From assembly GCF_000744255.1 (NCBI RefSeq), contig NZ_JQLO01000001.1, positions 2,108,001-2,172,000 on the forward strand: a DNA stretch of 64,000 nt, read 5' to 3'. The stretch's first letter is position 1. Each line of letters starts with the position of its first letter. Of the stretch, positions 27,150 through 38,900 are shown one piece after another. The notes under the pieces were generated by a model, which was not told where the DNA came from, searched no databases, and saw only the letters and a program-made list of their open reading frames with translations. The stretch comes from Carnobacterium divergens DSM 20623 (GTDB lineage: Bacteria; Bacillota; Bacilli; Lactobacillales; Carnobacteriaceae). A program made the position numbers and the translations under genes.

Positions 27150-27836
27150 TTAATTTCGCTCAACCATCCGATACCCAATTCCAATTTCAGTAATAATATA
27201 AATTGGATCTGCAGGATTTTTTTCTAGCTTTCTGCGAATATTCGACATATTTACTCTTAGCGTTTGATTGTCCATATGATAAGGTCCCCAGATACTTTTA
27301 GAAATTGTATCATGGGTCAACACTTTTCCTAAATGCCTAGCCAATAATTGAATAATTTTATATTCATTAGGTGTTAAATGAACTTCTTTTCCTTCCACTT
27401 TAACAAGTCGTTTTTCAAAATCAATAGCTAATTCTCCGTTTTCAAAGGTGCTTGCTTTAGACTCTGTGTGTATTCCATGACGTAATGCCGTCCGAATCCG
27501 AGCTAAAAGTTCTGATGTTCCAAAAGGCTTAGTAATATAATCATCTGCCCCTTCATCCAATGCCGCTACCTTTTCTTGTTCATGTCCTCTAGCAGAAACG
27601 ATCATAATAGGCGTCTTAGACCAACTGCGAATCGTTTTTAATACTTCCAAACCATCCATATCTGGTAAGCCTAAATCGAGCATAATCAAATCAGGGTTCC
27701 ATGTAGCTGCTAAACTAATGCCTTGTGAACCTTCCGTAGCAGAAATAATTTTATAGTCTTCTCCTTTTAAAATCGCCGACATAAAATTTAAAATACCTGG
27801 ATCGTCTTCAATAATTAATATGGTTCGTGGACTCAT
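27150..27836 (-). CDS. kdpE: KdpE response regulator
   Basis: A 228-residue OmpR-class response regulator. The receiver domain has IEDD (9-11), the phosphoacceptor aspartate in LDLGLPDMDG, the switch threonine/serine in MIVSARG and lysine in ITKPFG; a winged helix follows (LTPNEYKIIQLLARHLGKVLTH). It is phosphorylated by KdpD and activates kdp transcription under potassium limitation. The start overlaps the kdpD stop by four bases (ATGA), so the pair is translationally coupled. Likely target: two direct repeats upstream of kdpF. Confidence 0.95.
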   Translation of the reverse strand: MSPRTILIIEDDPGILNFMSAILKGEDYKIISATEGSQGISLAATWNPDLIMLDLGLPDMDGLEVLKTIRSWSKTPIMIVSARGHEQEKVAALDEGADDYITKPFGTSELLARIRTALRHGIHTESKASTFENGELAIDFEKRLVKVEGKEVHLTPNEYKIIQLLARHLGKVLTHDTISKSIWGPYHMDNQTLRVNMSNIRRKLEKNPADPIYIITEIGIGYRMVERN

Positions 27837-30550
27837 CCATTTTCCTCCTCGTTTGGTTCTATTGGTAATGTAAAGCGAAAAACAGCACCATCCGTTTCAT
27901 TATTCTCACCAGAAATCGTTCCGTTATGAGCAGCAATAATCGTCTTGCAAATTGATAACCCAATTCCTAATCCTCGTTTAGCGTCAATTGGGGCATTTCC
28001 TTGACTGACTTTTGAACCGTCAAACGGATTGAACAAATTATTTAAACGCTCTTTTTTTATCCCTATTCCTTGATCCCGTACCTCAAATACCACATCTTTA
28101 TCTTTTCTTAGTACATTGACCATAATTGGTGTGATTTTTCCTGAATGTCGAATTGCATTTTCCATTAAATTAATCAATACTTGTTCAATCAACTTACCAT
28201 CCATAGGAACTAAAAGCAATTCTTCTGGTACTGTTATTTGAATTTCCTGTTGAGGAAATCGTTTTCGAATTCGTCGAACCGCAGTTGCTGCAATTTCTTC
28301 TACTGCTTCAGGTACTTTGTTAACCTTCATAGTTCCCTCGTCGATTCGAGTCACTGAAAGTAAGTTTTCTACCATCCGAATCAACCACTCTGAATCTTCC
28401 TTAATATCTGTTAAAAGTTGTAATTTCAGTGGTTCTGTAAACTTATCTTTATTTTCAATTATTGCTGAACTAGCTCCTAAAATACCTGTTAAGGGCGTTC
28501 GTAAATCATGAGAAATCGCTCGCAACAAATTACCTCGCATCTTCTCTTTTTCACTTTCTAACAGAATTTCTTGTTGTTCATTAGCTAAATGCTGCCGTTC
28601 CAAAGCTAATGAAATTTGAGTACTAATTAATTTTAAAAAATTTAAATTTTCATGCGTCAGTGGGCGTTCGTTTAAACAATAAACACCAATTACCGCCACC
28701 GTATCTCCCTGTGAGAGAAGTGGAAAATAATAGGTACTCGCTCCCATCAAGGTATTGCTTCCAAAGCCTGCTTCTTTACGGTTATTAAATACCCAGTTTG
28801 CTACAGCTATTTCAGAATCAGATACTAAACTGGCTTGTGCTTCTTGATTGCCGTTATAAACTTCAACTTGATATGCTTGATTTTGTTCCGGTTTTTCAGT
28901 GTAAAAAATAACACTTCTCTCTAAGGTTTGAGCCAAATAACGATTTGTGATTGCAACAATTCCATTGATACTTTTCACCCGCAATAAATCTTTATTTAAA
29001 TCGTAGATTACTTCCATCCGATGTTCTTTTTCAATCGAATCCCGCGCCTGACTTTTTACTCGAATCATCATATTACTTGTAAAAAGTGCCACTGCTAACA
29101 TAATTAAAAGTGTGATCGGATACCCTGGCTTATAAACCGTTAATGAATAAAGCGGTTCGACAAAAAACCAGTTAAATAAAAGAACACTTAAAATAGAAGC
29201 AAAGACGCCATAGCTGTATCCATACGTTGCTCTTGCAATAATTAAGACAAACAGCAAGTAAACTACGATTACATTTTGCTCGCCAATCCCCAGATATGTG
29301 ACGACTTCTGAACAAAGCGTTGCTACGACTAATAACAAAATCGTCTTTAAAAAATTACTGGTAGAGAATAGTTTTGGTTTCCATGAGTTTTTTATCTCTC
29401 TTGGTTTAGCTGAATCTGCTTTCTCGGCAAAGGGAATCATATGAATTTCAACATTATTCAATTCTTGAACTAATTGATCTTCCAATTCTGTTTTAAAAAG
29501 CTTACGGAAATTTTGTCCTCGTCGTTTTTTACCAATGATAATATCCGTAACTCCAGTTAATTTGGCATATTGAATAATGGTTTCGACTTTATCATGAGCA
29601 TTTAACGTCACGGTTTCAGCACCTAATGTTTCAGCCAATTCAAAATTTTTCATCACCTGTTCATTTGTTGATTTTCCATCAGATTCATCATTTTCAACAA
29701 ATAAAACAACCCACTCTGCTCGAAACGCAACTGCTAATCTCGCTGTCCAACGAATGCATTTTTCTGCCCCTACTTTAGAGGTATCGTCAATATAGGTTAA
29801 AAGTTTGCTCTGAACGCGCTTATTATTTAACAGCTGATCTGGACGATTTTCCATGCCAATGTAATCCGCTGCTTTTCGAATGGCAATTTCTCTTAATAAT
29901 TTTAAATTTTCAAGTGTAAAAAAATGATTCATCGCTTTTTTGGCATTGTGAGGCTGATAAATTTTACCTTCTTTTAAACGATGAACGAGCTCTTCTGGCT
30001 CAACATCAATCAGCTTAATAAAAGCTTCATCAAAAAAGTGATCGGGTACTGTTTCGTTGACATGAATATTGGTTATTTCCTCTACAATATCATTTAAACT
30101 TTCTAAATGCTGAACATTCATCGTTGTGTAAACATCAATTCCAGCATTTAACAGTTCATCAATATCTTGGTACCTTTTTCGATTACGCGAACCTTCAACG
30201 TTCGTGTGAGCTAACTCATCTACTAAAATCAACTCTGGCTTAGCAAGTAACGCACTGTCTAAATCAAATTCTTCTAAGGACAATCCTCGGTAGTCAATCG
30301 TTTTAGTTGGCAACGTCGTTAAATTTTCCAATAAAGCAATGGTCTCAGGACGAGCATGTGGCTCTACATATCCAACCAAGACATTTTTCCCAGCCTCGCT
30401 TTGCTCAATCGCTGCTCGTAACATGCCATAGGTTTTCCCTACTCCCGCAGCATATCCAAAGAAGACTTTAAGTTTTCCTCGTTGATTACTAGATTTTGCG
30501 CCATACTTTAGTAATAATTGATCTGGATTTGGGCGGTTTTCTTCATCCAT
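27833..30550 (-). CDS. kdpD: KdpD sensor histidine kinase
   Basis: A 905-residue membrane sensor of potassium limitation. Domains in order: the KdpD N-terminal ATP-binding domain with Walker A GYAAGVGKT (about 30-38) and DELAHTN; a universal-stress-protein-like domain (about 245-370); four close membrane helices (about 400-500); a GAF domain; a HisKA domain with the phosphorylated histidine in SHDLRTPLTG (about 680); and an ATPase domain with NLMENAIRHS, DQGIG and GLGIGLSI. GAGGTG precedes ATG 30550; the earlier GTG at 30562 is part of that site. It lies directly behind kdpC. Confidence 0.96.
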   Translation of the reverse strand: MDEENRPNPDQLLLKYGAKSSNQRGKLKVFFGYAAGVGKTYGMLRAAIEQSEAGKNVLVGYVEPHARPETIALLENLTTLPTKTIDYRGLSLEEFDLDSALLAKPELILVDELAHTNVEGSRNRKRYQDIDELLNAGIDVYTTMNVQHLESLNDIVEEITNIHVNETVPDHFFDEAFIKLIDVEPEELVHRLKEGKIYQPHNAKKAMNHFFTLENLKLLREIAIRKAADYIGMENRPDQLLNNKRVQSKLLTYIDDTSKVGAEKCIRWTARLAVAFRAEWVVLFVENDESDGKSTNEQVMKNFELAETLGAETVTLNAHDKVETIIQYAKLTGVTDIIIGKKRRGQNFRKLFKTELEDQLVQELNNVEIHMIPFAEKADSAKPREIKNSWKPKLFSTSNFLKTILLLVVATLCSEVVTYLGIGEQNVIVVYLLFVLIIARATYGYSYGVFASILSVLLFNWFFVEPLYSLTVYKPGYPITLLIMLAVALFTSNMMIRVKSQARDSIEKEHRMEVIYDLNKDLLRVKSINGIVAITNRYLAQTLERSVIFYTEKPEQNQAYQVEVYNGNQEAQASLVSDSEIAVANWVFNNRKEAGFGSNTLMGASTYYFPLLSQGDTVAVIGVYCLNERPLTHENLNFLKLISTQISLALERQHLANEQQEILLESEKEKMRGNLLRAISHDLRTPLTGILGASSAIIENKDKFTEPLKLQLLTDIKEDSEWLIRMVENLLSVTRIDEGTMKVNKVPEAVEEIAATAVRRIRKRFPQQEIQITVPEELLLVPMDGKLIEQVLINLMENAIRHSGKITPIMVNVLRKDKDVVFEVRDQGIGIKKERLNNLFNPFDGSKVSQGNAPIDAKRGLGIGLSICKTIIAAHNGTISGENNETDGAVFRFTLPIEPNEEENG

Positions 30551-30568
30551 TAGCCCTGTCACCTCATT

Positions 30569-31120
30569 TTACTTGGTTTTTAATTCTTTTAGATGTAAAT
30601 TTACACCAAGTACGTTTACTCTTGGTTCTCCTATTTTACCAAATAGATCCCCAGTTGTATTCTTTTCAATCGCTTTTTGAACAACTTCCTCTGAAATCCC
30701 TCTTGCTTTTGCAATTCTAGGAATTTGGTAGTGTGCTCCCGCTAAAGAAATTTCTGGATCAACACCACTTCCTGATCCTGTTACTAAATCTGCAGGAATC
30801 CTAGCTGTTTGATCTGGGTTTTCTTTTTTTAATTGTTCCACTCGTTTAGAGACAGCGTCTTTTTGTTCTGAACTCACGCCAGATAAATTACTAACACCAC
30901 TTGGTCGTCCCTGTAAAAATTGAGCTTCAGTAAATTCCTGACCTAGTAGTTTAGAACCGATTACTTTTTCAGCACCATTATGGGTGACTTTAACAATACT
31001 GCCATTCGCTTTTTCTGGGAAAAACAACTGCCCAATCCCAGTTAAAGCAACCGTGTAAATCCCCCCACAAATTACACTCATTATTAGTAACATTTTAAAA
31101 GCTGGCATCACATTTTTCAT
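30569..31120 (-). CDS. kdpC: KdpC, potassium-transporting ATPase C subunit
   Basis: A 183-residue subunit of the KdpFABC complex with one N-terminal membrane helix (about 8-30) and an extracytoplasmic domain. The family signatures QGRPSGVSN, DLVTGSGSGVDPEIS and LFGKIGEPRVNVLGVNL are present. KdpC stabilises the complex and may raise ATP affinity. It follows kdpB by 18 bp and precedes kdpD by 18 bp in the same operon. Confidence 0.96.
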   Translation of the reverse strand: MKNVMPAFKMLLIMSVICGGIYTVALTGIGQLFFPEKANGSIVKVTHNGAEKVIGSKLLGQEFTEAQFLQGRPSGVSNLSGVSSEQKDAVSKRVEQLKKENPDQTARIPADLVTGSGSGVDPEISLAGAHYQIPRIAKARGISEEVVQKAIEKNTTGDLFGKIGEPRVNVLGVNLHLKELKTK

Positions 31121-31138
31121 ATTTTTTCCCCTCTTTAA

Positions 31139-33196
31139 TTAAATTAACCCCATCACGGTCAATAACATATCTAATAACTTGATAGCGACAAAAGGTGCAA
31201 TTAAACCACCTAAACCATAAACAAATAAATTATGTCGTAAAATTTTGCTTGCTGGCAATTCTTTATATTGTACTCCTTTTAATGAAAGTGGAATCAATGC
31301 AACAATGATTAAAGCATTGTACAAAATCGCTGCTAAAATCGCACTTGTTGGACTTGTTAAATGCATTAAATTCAAACGATCCAGCTGTGGATAAATTCCA
31401 AAGAACAATACTGGAATAATCGCAAAATATTTGGCTACATCATTTGCAATACTAAAGGTTGTTAAGGCACCACGAGTCATCAACAACTGTTTACCAATTC
31501 TTACGACATCAATCAGTTTCGTTGGGCTTGAATCTAAATCAATCATATTCCCAGCTTCTTTAGCTGCTTGTGTCCCTGTGTTCATCGCCACTGCCACATC
31601 CGCTTGTGCTAAAGCAGGAGCATCATTCGTTCCATCCCCAGTCATCGCAACTAAATGGCCTGCTTCTTGATACGAACGAATCAATTCTAATTTTGCTTCT
31701 GGTGTTGCTTCTGCAAGAAAATCATCTACCCCTGCTTCTGCTGAAATCGCCGCTGCTGTCATAGGGTTATCCCCAGTAATCATAATTGTTTTAATGCCCA
31801 TTCTTCTTAAATCTTCAAAACGCTCTTTAACACCTGACTTCACAATATCCTTTAAATAAATGACGCCTAATACTTGATTGTTTTTAGCAACAACTAACGG
31901 TGTGCCTCCTAAATTAGCAATTCTTTCAACAATTTCATCGCATTCAACTGGATACGTACTGCCTTTTTCTTGAACGTATTTTTTAATGGCATCAGCCGCA
32001 CCTTTTCTGATTTCAACTTCTTGATAATCAATCCCGCTCATTCTTGTTTTAGCTGAAAAATCAATAAAGTTTGCTTCTAATTCTTTAAAGTTACGCGCTC
32101 GAATATCAAATTTTTCTTTTGCCAAGACAACAATGCTTCGTCCTTCGGCAGTTTCATCTGCTAAAGAAGACAATTGAGCAGCGTCAGCTAAGTCCCGTTC
32201 TGAAATACCTTCTACTGGTAAAAATTCACTTGCTTTACGATTTCCTAATGTGATTGTTCCGGTTTTATCTAGCATTAAAATATCCACATCGCCAGCTGCT
32301 TCAATCGCACGTCCACTCATCGCCAATACGTTGGCTTTATTTAAACGACTCATTCCAGCAATCCCAATTGAAGAGAGCAATGCGCCAATCGTCGTTGGTG
32401 CTAAACATACTAATAAAGCAATAATGGTGGTTAAAGACAACGCCGTTCCGTTTCCTGCTAATTGACTTGAAAAACTTGAATAAGGCAATAATGTCGCTGA
32501 AACGACTAGAAAAATTAGTGTCAATGTAATCAATAAAATCTGCAATGAAATTTCATTGGGTGTTTTCTTACGAGATGAGCCTTCTACCATGGCAATCATC
32601 TTATCTAAAAAGCTTTCGCCACTTTCAGCTGTTACCTTAATGACTAGCTCATCGGAAACAATCGTCGTGCCACCTGTAACAGCACTTCTATCCCCACCTG
32701 ATTCTCTAATAACGGGAGCAGATTCACCTGTAATGGCACTTTCATCTACTGATGCTGCGCCATCTACCACATCCCCATCCATTGGAATTTGATCTCCTGC
32801 AACAACGTAAACTAAATCTCCACGTTTCAAATTCACCGAACTAACTTCTTCGTAATGAGTTGTATCTTTGATGGATTTGATTTTTTTAGCAAATACTTCT
32901 TTTCTCGCACTTTTCAGACTATCTGCTTGAGCTCGTCCACGCCCTTCTGCAATCGCTTCTGCAAAATTCGCAAATAAAATCGTTACCCATAAAATAAGCG
33001 CAATCGCTAAAATAAACCAAGATGCACTATCTTGTATGCCAAAGTAAGATAAAAAATAGAGAATAGTAGTGAGTACCGCCCCTAAATACACCACAAACAT
33101 CACTGGATTTTGCAATTGAATTTTAGGCGATAATTTAACAAAAGATTGTTTAAACGCATCTTTTAGAATGTCTTTTTGAGATTGTTCTTCCTTCAT
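31139..33196 (-). CDS. kdpB: KdpB, P-type ATPase catalytic subunit
   Basis: A 685-residue P-type ATPase that energises potassium uptake by KdpA. The actuator motif ITGESAPV, the phosphorylation site [11 protein letters not shown], the nucleotide-binding segment FSAKTRMSG and the hinge [19 protein letters not shown] are all intact, with seven membrane helices expected. Length matches the family. It lies between kdpA and kdpC with short gaps (26 and 18 bp), so stoichiometric expression from one mRNA is likely. Confidence 0.97.
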   Translation of the reverse strand: MKEEQSQKDILKDAFKQSFVKLSPKIQLQNPVMFVVYLGAVLTTILYFLSYFGIQDSASWFILAIALILWVTILFANFAEAIAEGRGRAQADSLKSARKEVFAKKIKSIKDTTHYEEVSSVNLKRGDLVYVVAGDQIPMDGDVVDGAASVDESAITGESAPVIRESGGDRSAVTGGTTIVSDELVIKVTAESGESFLDKMIAMVEGSSRKKTPNEISLQILLITLTLIFLVVSATLLPYSSFSSQLAGNGTALSLTTIIALLVCLAPTTIGALLSSIGIAGMSRLNKANVLAMSGRAIEAAGDVDILMLDKTGTITLGNRKASEFLPVEGISERDLADAAQLSSLADETAEGRSIVVLAKEKFDIRARNFKELEANFIDFSAKTRMSGIDYQEVEIRKGAADAIKKYVQEKGSTYPVECDEIVERIANLGGTPLVVAKNNQVLGVIYLKDIVKSGVKERFEDLRRMGIKTIMITGDNPMTAAAISAEAGVDDFLAEATPEAKLELIRSYQEAGHLVAMTGDGTNDAPALAQADVAVAMNTGTQAAKEAGNMIDLDSSPTKLIDVVRIGKQLLMTRGALTTFSIANDVAKYFAIIPVLFFGIYPQLDRLNLMHLTSPTSAILAAILYNALIIVALIPLSLKGVQYKELPASKILRHNLFVYGLGGLIAPFVAIKLLDMLLTVMGLI

Positions 33197-33222
33197 TTTC
33201 AGATCCCTCTTTACTTATAGTT

Positions 33223-34908
33223 TTATCGTGTGGTAAAAAAGTCCGCAATTGGGCCTAATGCTAAGGCTGGCAAGAAACTTAATGCACCCACTAAGAAAAT
33301 AACGCCTAATAACATCCCAACAAAGGTCCCATTAGTTGTTGATAGCGTTCCATCACTGACAGCAACCATTTTTTTCTTCGCTAAGTTTCCACCTAAGAAA
33401 ATAATGGCTAACATCGGGATAAACCGAACAAGCAACATAATGATTCCGCCAATCGTATTTAAGAACGTTGTGTCTGCAGTTAACCCAGCAAAGGCACTCC
33501 CATTATTGTTTGCCAATGAAGAAAAGGCATAGAGAATTTCTGAAAAGCCGTGGGCTCCTGAATTGGTTAATTGACTCATGGCCGATGGCAATAAAACAAA
33601 GCTCATCGTACCTAACAATGTCAATAATGGTGGCGTTAAAATAACAAGACAGACCATTTTCATATCAAAGGGTTCAATTTTTTTCCCTAAATATTCTGGC
33701 GTCCTTCCTACTAATAAGCCTGCAATAAAAACAGTCAAAATGACAAAGGCGACCATACCGTATAGCCCACTGCCGACGCCACCAAACACAATTTCTCCCA
33801 ACTGCATCAAGAACATCGGGATCATTCCTCCAAAGGGTGTGAAGCTATCTAGCATGCTGTTAACCGACCCATTGGATGCTGCGGTAGTACTGACAGCCCA
33901 AAGTGCAGACCAGCCAACGCCAAAGCGAGTTTCTTTTCCTTCCAAATTTCCACTTGCAACAACATCGGCAAATTGAGGACTTGTATAATATTCACTCAAC
34001 ATCACACCAATCAACGCTAAAACTAATAAAACCATCGATACAATAAAAATGGTGCGACCTTGCTTATGTTCTTTAACGAAATAACCAAAAGCAAAAATCA
34101 ACGCTACTGGTATCAATAGGATGGCGATATTTTCAACCAAGTTACTAAAAATGGTTGGGTTTTCTAACGGAAATGCAGAGTTGGCTCCAAAGTAGCCTCC
34201 GCCATTTGTTCCTAATTGTTTAATTGCGATTTGACTGGCCGCTAGACCTAATGGAATGAACCCTTTACTTCCTGTTTCTAAAGAAAAATAATCGATTCCT
34301 CCACTAAATGTTTGAACGACTCCTTGAGAAATCAATAAAATCGCAATCACAGTTGAAAGTGGCACTAAAATATACAAGGTTGCTTTCGTTAAATCTTGCC
34401 AAAAATTACCAATCGTTTTTTGAGATTTCCCCATAAACCCTCTTAAAAGAACAAATAATACCGAGATACCAACAGCAGCCGATACAAAGTTTTGGGCAGT
34501 CAAGCCCATCATTTGTGTGAAAGGTGATAATGTTGTTTCTCCAGCATATGCTTGCCAGTTTGTATTTGTCACAAAACTTAACGCTGTGTTAAAAGCCAAA
34601 CTTACTGTCGTTCCAGAAAATCCCTCTGGATTCATTGGCAATAACCCTTGCATTAACATGAGTAAAAATACGGCAATAAATCCTAAAACACTAAAACTAA
34701 TAACTGATAGTGCGTAAGTTTTACCATTCATTTCTTTTTGACTACTTGGTCCAATAAAGCGATACACCATTTTTTCAATTGGCTGAATCAGCCGATCCAT
34801 CCAAACCTTTTGTGAGGTCATCACTTTATAACAGTATTTTCCTAACGGTATTCCTAATCCAACTAAAACTACTAAAAATAGGAATTGATATACGAACTCG
34901 ATTTTCAT
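33223..34908 (-). CDS. kdpA: KdpA, potassium-translocating subunit
   Basis: A 561-residue member of the potassium transporter superfamily with ten membrane helices. The four selectivity-filter regions are visible: [34 protein letters not shown] and [11 protein letters not shown]. It binds potassium with high affinity and passes it to KdpB. Its ATG overlaps the stop of the tiny kdpF gene (ATGA), giving translational coupling. Confidence 0.97.
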   Translation of the reverse strand: MKIEFVYQFLFLVVLVGLGIPLGKYCYKVMTSQKVWMDRLIQPIEKMVYRFIGPSSQKEMNGKTYALSVISFSVLGFIAVFLLMLMQGLLPMNPEGFSGTTVSLAFNTALSFVTNTNWQAYAGETTLSPFTQMMGLTAQNFVSAAVGISVLFVLLRGFMGKSQKTIGNFWQDLTKATLYILVPLSTVIAILLISQGVVQTFSGGIDYFSLETGSKGFIPLGLAASQIAIKQLGTNGGGYFGANSAFPLENPTIFSNLVENIAILLIPVALIFAFGYFVKEHKQGRTIFIVSMVLLVLALIGVMLSEYYTSPQFADVVASGNLEGKETRFGVGWSALWAVSTTAASNGSVNSMLDSFTPFGGMIPMFLMQLGEIVFGGVGSGLYGMVAFVILTVFIAGLLVGRTPEYLGKKIEPFDMKMVCLVILTPPLLTLLGTMSFVLLPSAMSQLTNSGAHGFSEILYAFSSLANNNGSAFAGLTADTTFLNTIGGIIMLLVRFIPMLAIIFLGGNLAKKKMVAVSDGTLSTTNGTFVGMLLGVIFLVGALSFLPALALGPIADFFTTR

Positions 34909-34994
34909 TGTTTGTCCCCCCAGAACAGCACATAAATTAAATAACCAAACAATAGTAATGCGCCAATACCACTTAATAAAATGACAGTTTCCAT
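34905..34994 (-). CDS. kdpF: KdpF, small stabilising subunit
   Basis: A 29-residue single-span membrane peptide, [18 protein letters not shown] followed by [11 protein letters not shown]. Its hydrophobic helix with a short charged C-terminus, and its place immediately before kdpA, match KdpF, which stabilises the KdpABC complex. AAGGAG lies about 9 bases before the ATG, and the TGA overlaps the kdpA start. It is the first gene of the operon and easily missed because of its size. Confidence 0.85.
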   Translation of the reverse strand: METVILLSGIGALLLFGYLIYVLFWGDKQ

Positions 34995-35051
34995 GATGTT
35001 AACTCCTTCTTTAAAAGTTACCATCAGCATACCAAGTATGAAATAAAGATA

Positions 35052-35082
35052 GTGTTAAGAAGCAGGGATGGGGTGTTAAGAA
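35052..35082 (-). promoter_or_regulatory. Direct repeats upstream of kdpF, candidate KdpE site
   Basis: Minus strand: TTCTTAACAC occurs twice, with starts 21 bp apart, two helical turns, about 60-90 bp before kdpF. OmpR-class regulators bind direct repeats spaced by whole turns, so KdpE is the likely binder. The kdp promoter should begin just downstream; its -10 is not clear. Confidence 0.6.
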
Positions 35083-35130
35083 AGTATAAAGATATAAAAA
35101 TAACACAACTATGTATATCATTGAGCAAAT

Positions 35131-35169
35131 AAAAACGTACCTGATTGGAAACGATAACCAGGTACGTTT
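35131..35169 (-). terminator. Terminator of the Crp-fold regulator gene
   Basis: AAACGTACCTG/CAGGTACGTTT stem followed by TTATTTG on the minus strand, 50 bp after the stop at 35221; it insulates kdp from the regulator. Confidence 0.88.
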
Positions 35170-35220
35170 GATAGGTCCATATTTTTCTAAGTTTGAGGTA
35201 CTAGAGAAAACAGCTCAGTT

Positions 35221-35886
35221 CTAGTGATCGTCACTAATAAAAGACGACAATTTTTCAACATTTATTTTTAAGGGCTTTTTTTGCTCCACAATTCCCATTA
35301 TTTCTAGTAATTTTAAAGCTTCCGACGTCCTTGCTTTACCTGTTGAACTATACTCAGAAATAAATTTTTGAGTAACATAACTTGGCAATTCACACAATTT
35401 TATTTGAGTCTTAGGATGAAGTGTATAGATAATCGCAAACAAGGAATTCGCTACTTTAATGAGGGGTCTTTCGTTACTTACTGCAACCATACGCGTCTTG
35501 TTAATATACTTTATACCTAAACTTTCAAAAAATTCTTGGAAATCAAGTGGATTTAAATATAAATGATTTAAAAAATATTCTCTATTTACAATGTACATTT
35601 TACTCGTTTCTACAAATTTCACTCGATATATCAAATAACTAGGTACATAAACATTTGTCATCATATTTTCTAATGAAATAATATATTTTGGCGTTACTAA
35701 ATCATGACTGATCCAGTCGGAATCTCTTCCTTGCGCTTGTATCAAAGCTGCTCCTTTATCTAGAAAAACAATTTTTTCCTCTTCACCATTATCATATTGG
35801 TAAATATCTCCTGGTTGATAGATTTTTACTTGATGATATTTGTAAGTCGCATCCTGCTCTAAATATAAGGCTTTTTTTATATCCAT
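35221..35886 (-). CDS. Crp-fold regulator, left flank of the surface-protein operon
   Basis: A 221-residue regulator with an N-terminal cupin-like region similar to cyclic-nucleotide-binding domains (about 15-110) and a C-terminal helix-turn-helix (FISEYSSTGKARTSEALKLL). The phosphate-binding cassette of true cAMP receptors is not visible, so the ligand, if any, is unknown. It is clearly paralogous to the protein at 47293: both share REYFLNHL(Y/H)LNPL and the EYS(S/G)TG(K/Q)ARTSE recognition region. The two genes bracket the surface-protein operon, suggesting paired control of it. GGGG precedes the ATG. A terminator separates it from the giant gene upstream. Confidence 0.82.
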   Translation of the reverse strand: MDIKKALYLEQDATYKYHQVKIYQPGDIYQYDNGEEEKIVFLDKGAALIQAQGRDSDWISHDLVTPKYIISLENMMTNVYVPSYLIYRVKFVETSKMYIVNREYFLNHLYLNPLDFQEFFESLGIKYINKTRMVAVSNERPLIKVANSLFAIIYTLHPKTQIKLCELPSYVTQKFISEYSSTGKARTSEALKLLEIMGIVEQKKPLKINVEKLSSFISDDH

Positions 35887-35911
35887 TTTTCCCCTCGCAA
35901 TCCTTTAAAAT

Positions 35912-35949
35912 ACTTAAAGACCAGCTAATAAAATAGCTGATCTTTAAGT
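35912..35949 (-). terminator. Terminator of the giant surface-protein operon
   Basis: ACTTAAAGATCAGCTA pairs with TAGCTGGTCTTTAAGT (one G-T pair) with a six-base loop, 17 bp after the stop at 35966. Confidence 0.85.
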
Positions 35950-35965
35950 TTATTTCACTTCTAGC

Positions 35966-38900
35966 TTAATTCGGTGTCTGCGTTATTTCAGATACATCTA
36001 TTGACTTGTACGAATATTGATTACTTGGTACTGTCCATTTTAACTTAAATGGAGAGAGCGCTGTTGGATCTCTGTGGAAATGTCTGATTTCAATTTTTAT
36101 GACATCTCCTTTTTTGAAGTATTGATGTTGATTTTCAAACTCGCCACCAATTTTAGGATCAAAATTAATAATTTGCTTATCATTAATTCCAACATAAGCG
36201 GCATCATTTGAGCTTGTGTTTACTTCAACTTTAAAACCATATCTTCCATCTTCTTTAATTTTTACGTATCCTATTTTTGTAATTCTATAATGATCTGGTC
36301 CTAAACCGCGATACGGCTCAGATGCACCAAAATCATGATCGAATCCTGTATTTTCATATCCGTTACCTTTTGGAATAAAGGCTCCATTAGACATTGGATA
36401 ATCTTCATAAAGTACATGGACTCCATTTTTAACTACTTCTTTTACAGTAACCTGAACTGTCACTAGTTTTCCATTTGAAGTGGTAACTGTGATGACTGTC
36501 GACCCTTCCTTCATTGCTGTCCAATTACCATTACTATCAATTGTCATGATACTTGGGTCATTACTAACAAAGTTCAAGCTCTTGTCGGTTGCATTGCTTG
36601 GTTGGAATGTGATTGCTAATTTCCCAGTGTCCCCTACAAGTTGGTTCAATTCTTTTGGTTCTACTGTGATACTTTCTACAGGAATTCCATTTGCTTTTAC
36701 GGTTACAAAGACAAGGGCTGTCTTGCCATTTGATGTCGTAACGGTAATGACTGTTGTTCCTTCTTTCACTGCTGTCCAGTTACCATTATTATCAACCGTC
36801 ATGATTTCTGGATTTCTACTTACAAAACTCAAGCTCTTATCGGTTGTATTGCTTGGTTGGAACGTGATTGCTAGTTTTCCTGTATCGCCAACAATTTGAT
36901 TTAATTCTTTTGGTTCTGCTGTGATACTTTCTGCTGGAACATCTTTTGCTTTTACTGTTACAAAGACAAAGGCTGTCTTGCCATTTGATGTCGTAACGGT
37001 AATAACTGTTGTTCCTTCATTCACTGCTGTCCAATTACCATTACTATCAACCGTCATGATTTCTGGATTTCTACTTACAAAACTCAAGCTCTTATCGGTT
37101 GTATTGCTTGGTTGGAACGTAATTGCTAATTTTCCTGTATCCCCTACAAATTGATTTAATTCTTTTGGTTCTACTGTAATACTTTCTGCTGGAACATTTT
37201 TTGCTTTTACTGTTACAAACACATGGGTTAACTTGCCATTTGATGTAGTAACTGTGATTACTGTTGTTCCTTCTGCTCTCGCTACCCAATTTCCTTCTGA
37301 ATCAATCGTCATGATTTCTGGATGTTGGCTCACAAAATTCAAGCTCTTATCGGTTGTATTGCTTGGTTGGAACGTAATGGCTAGTTTTCCTGTATCGCCA
37401 ACGATTTGATTTAATTCTTTTGGTTCTGCTGTGATACTTTCTGCTGGAATTTCTTTTGCTTTTACGGTTACTTTAACCGTTGTTTTCTTGCCATTTGATG
37501 TTGTTACTATAATTGTTGTTGTGCCTACTCCTGTTGCAATCCAATTGCCAGCTTTATCAATTGTCATTACTTTTGGATCTTCACTAACGAAGTTTAAGCT
37601 CTTATCAGCGGTATTACTTGGTTGGAACGTGATTGTTAATTTTCCTGTGTCTCCAACAACTTGATTTAACTCTTTTGGTTCCGCTGTAATGCTTTCTGCT
37701 AGAACATCTTTTGTTTTTAAGGTTGCATTTTTTTCTACTAACTTGTTACTTCCATCAACAGTATAGAAACCACTGACTCCGTCTGATCCAAATGTATCAG
37801 ATTGAGCGATTTCTTGTCCGTCAGGAACGGATAATACAATATAATATTCACTTGCTGGTAAGTTTGCAAATATATACTCACCTTTTGCATTTGTTGTTAC
37901 TTCTCCAAATGCTTTTTGATCAGATGTATATAAGGTTAAAATAACTCCTGCTACACCTGCTCCTGTACTTTGTCTAGTGATAACTCCAGAAATACTAGAC
38001 TCTTGTTTCGCTCTTACAGTCACAGCGACTGTCGTTGTTTTTCCATTCGATGTTGTTACTGTAATCGTTGTTGTGCCTACTCCTGTTGCAATCCAATTGC
38101 CGTCTTTATCAATTGTCATTACTGTTGGATCTTCACTTACAAAGTTTAAGCTCTTATCAGCGGTATTACTTGGTTGGAACGTGATTGTTAATTTTCCTGT
38201 GTCTCCAACAACTTGATTTAACTCTTTTGGTTCCGCTGTAATGCTTTCTGCTAGAACGTCTTTTGTTTTTAAGGTTGCATTTTTTTCTACTAACTTGTTA
38301 CTTCCATCAATAGTATAGAAACCACTGACTCCGTCTGATCCAAATGTATCAGATTGAGCGATTTCTTGTCCGTCAGGAATTGATAATACAATATAATATT
38401 CACTTGCTGGTAAGTTTGTAAATATATACTCACCTTTTGCATTTGTTGTTACTTCTCCATAAGGTTTTGAATCAAATGTATACAGCGTTAATGTAACTCC
38501 GCCAATACCTGCTCCTGTACTCTGTCTTGTAACGATTCCAGAAATACTTGATTCTTGTTTTGCTTTTACAGTCACAGCGACTGTCGTTGTTTTTCCATTC
38601 GATGTTGTTACTATAATCGTTGTTGTGCCTACTCCTGTTGCAATCCAATTGCCATCTTTATCAATTGTCATTACTGTTGGATCTTCACTTACAAAGTTTA
38701 AACTCTTATCGGTTGTGTTTTCTGGTTGGAATGTAATGGCTAATTTACCCGTATCTCCAACGATTTGGTTTAATTCTTTTGGCTCTACAATGATACTTTC
38801 TGCTGGAATTTCTTTTGCTGTTACGGTTACTTTAACCGTTGCTGTTTTTCCATTCGATGTTGTTACTGTAATCGTTGTTGTCCCTAATCCTGTCGCAATC

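Noticed and set aside
33230-33976. Plus-strand frames opposite kdpA.
   Set aside because: Antisense shadows of a conserved transporter gene with no start signals.
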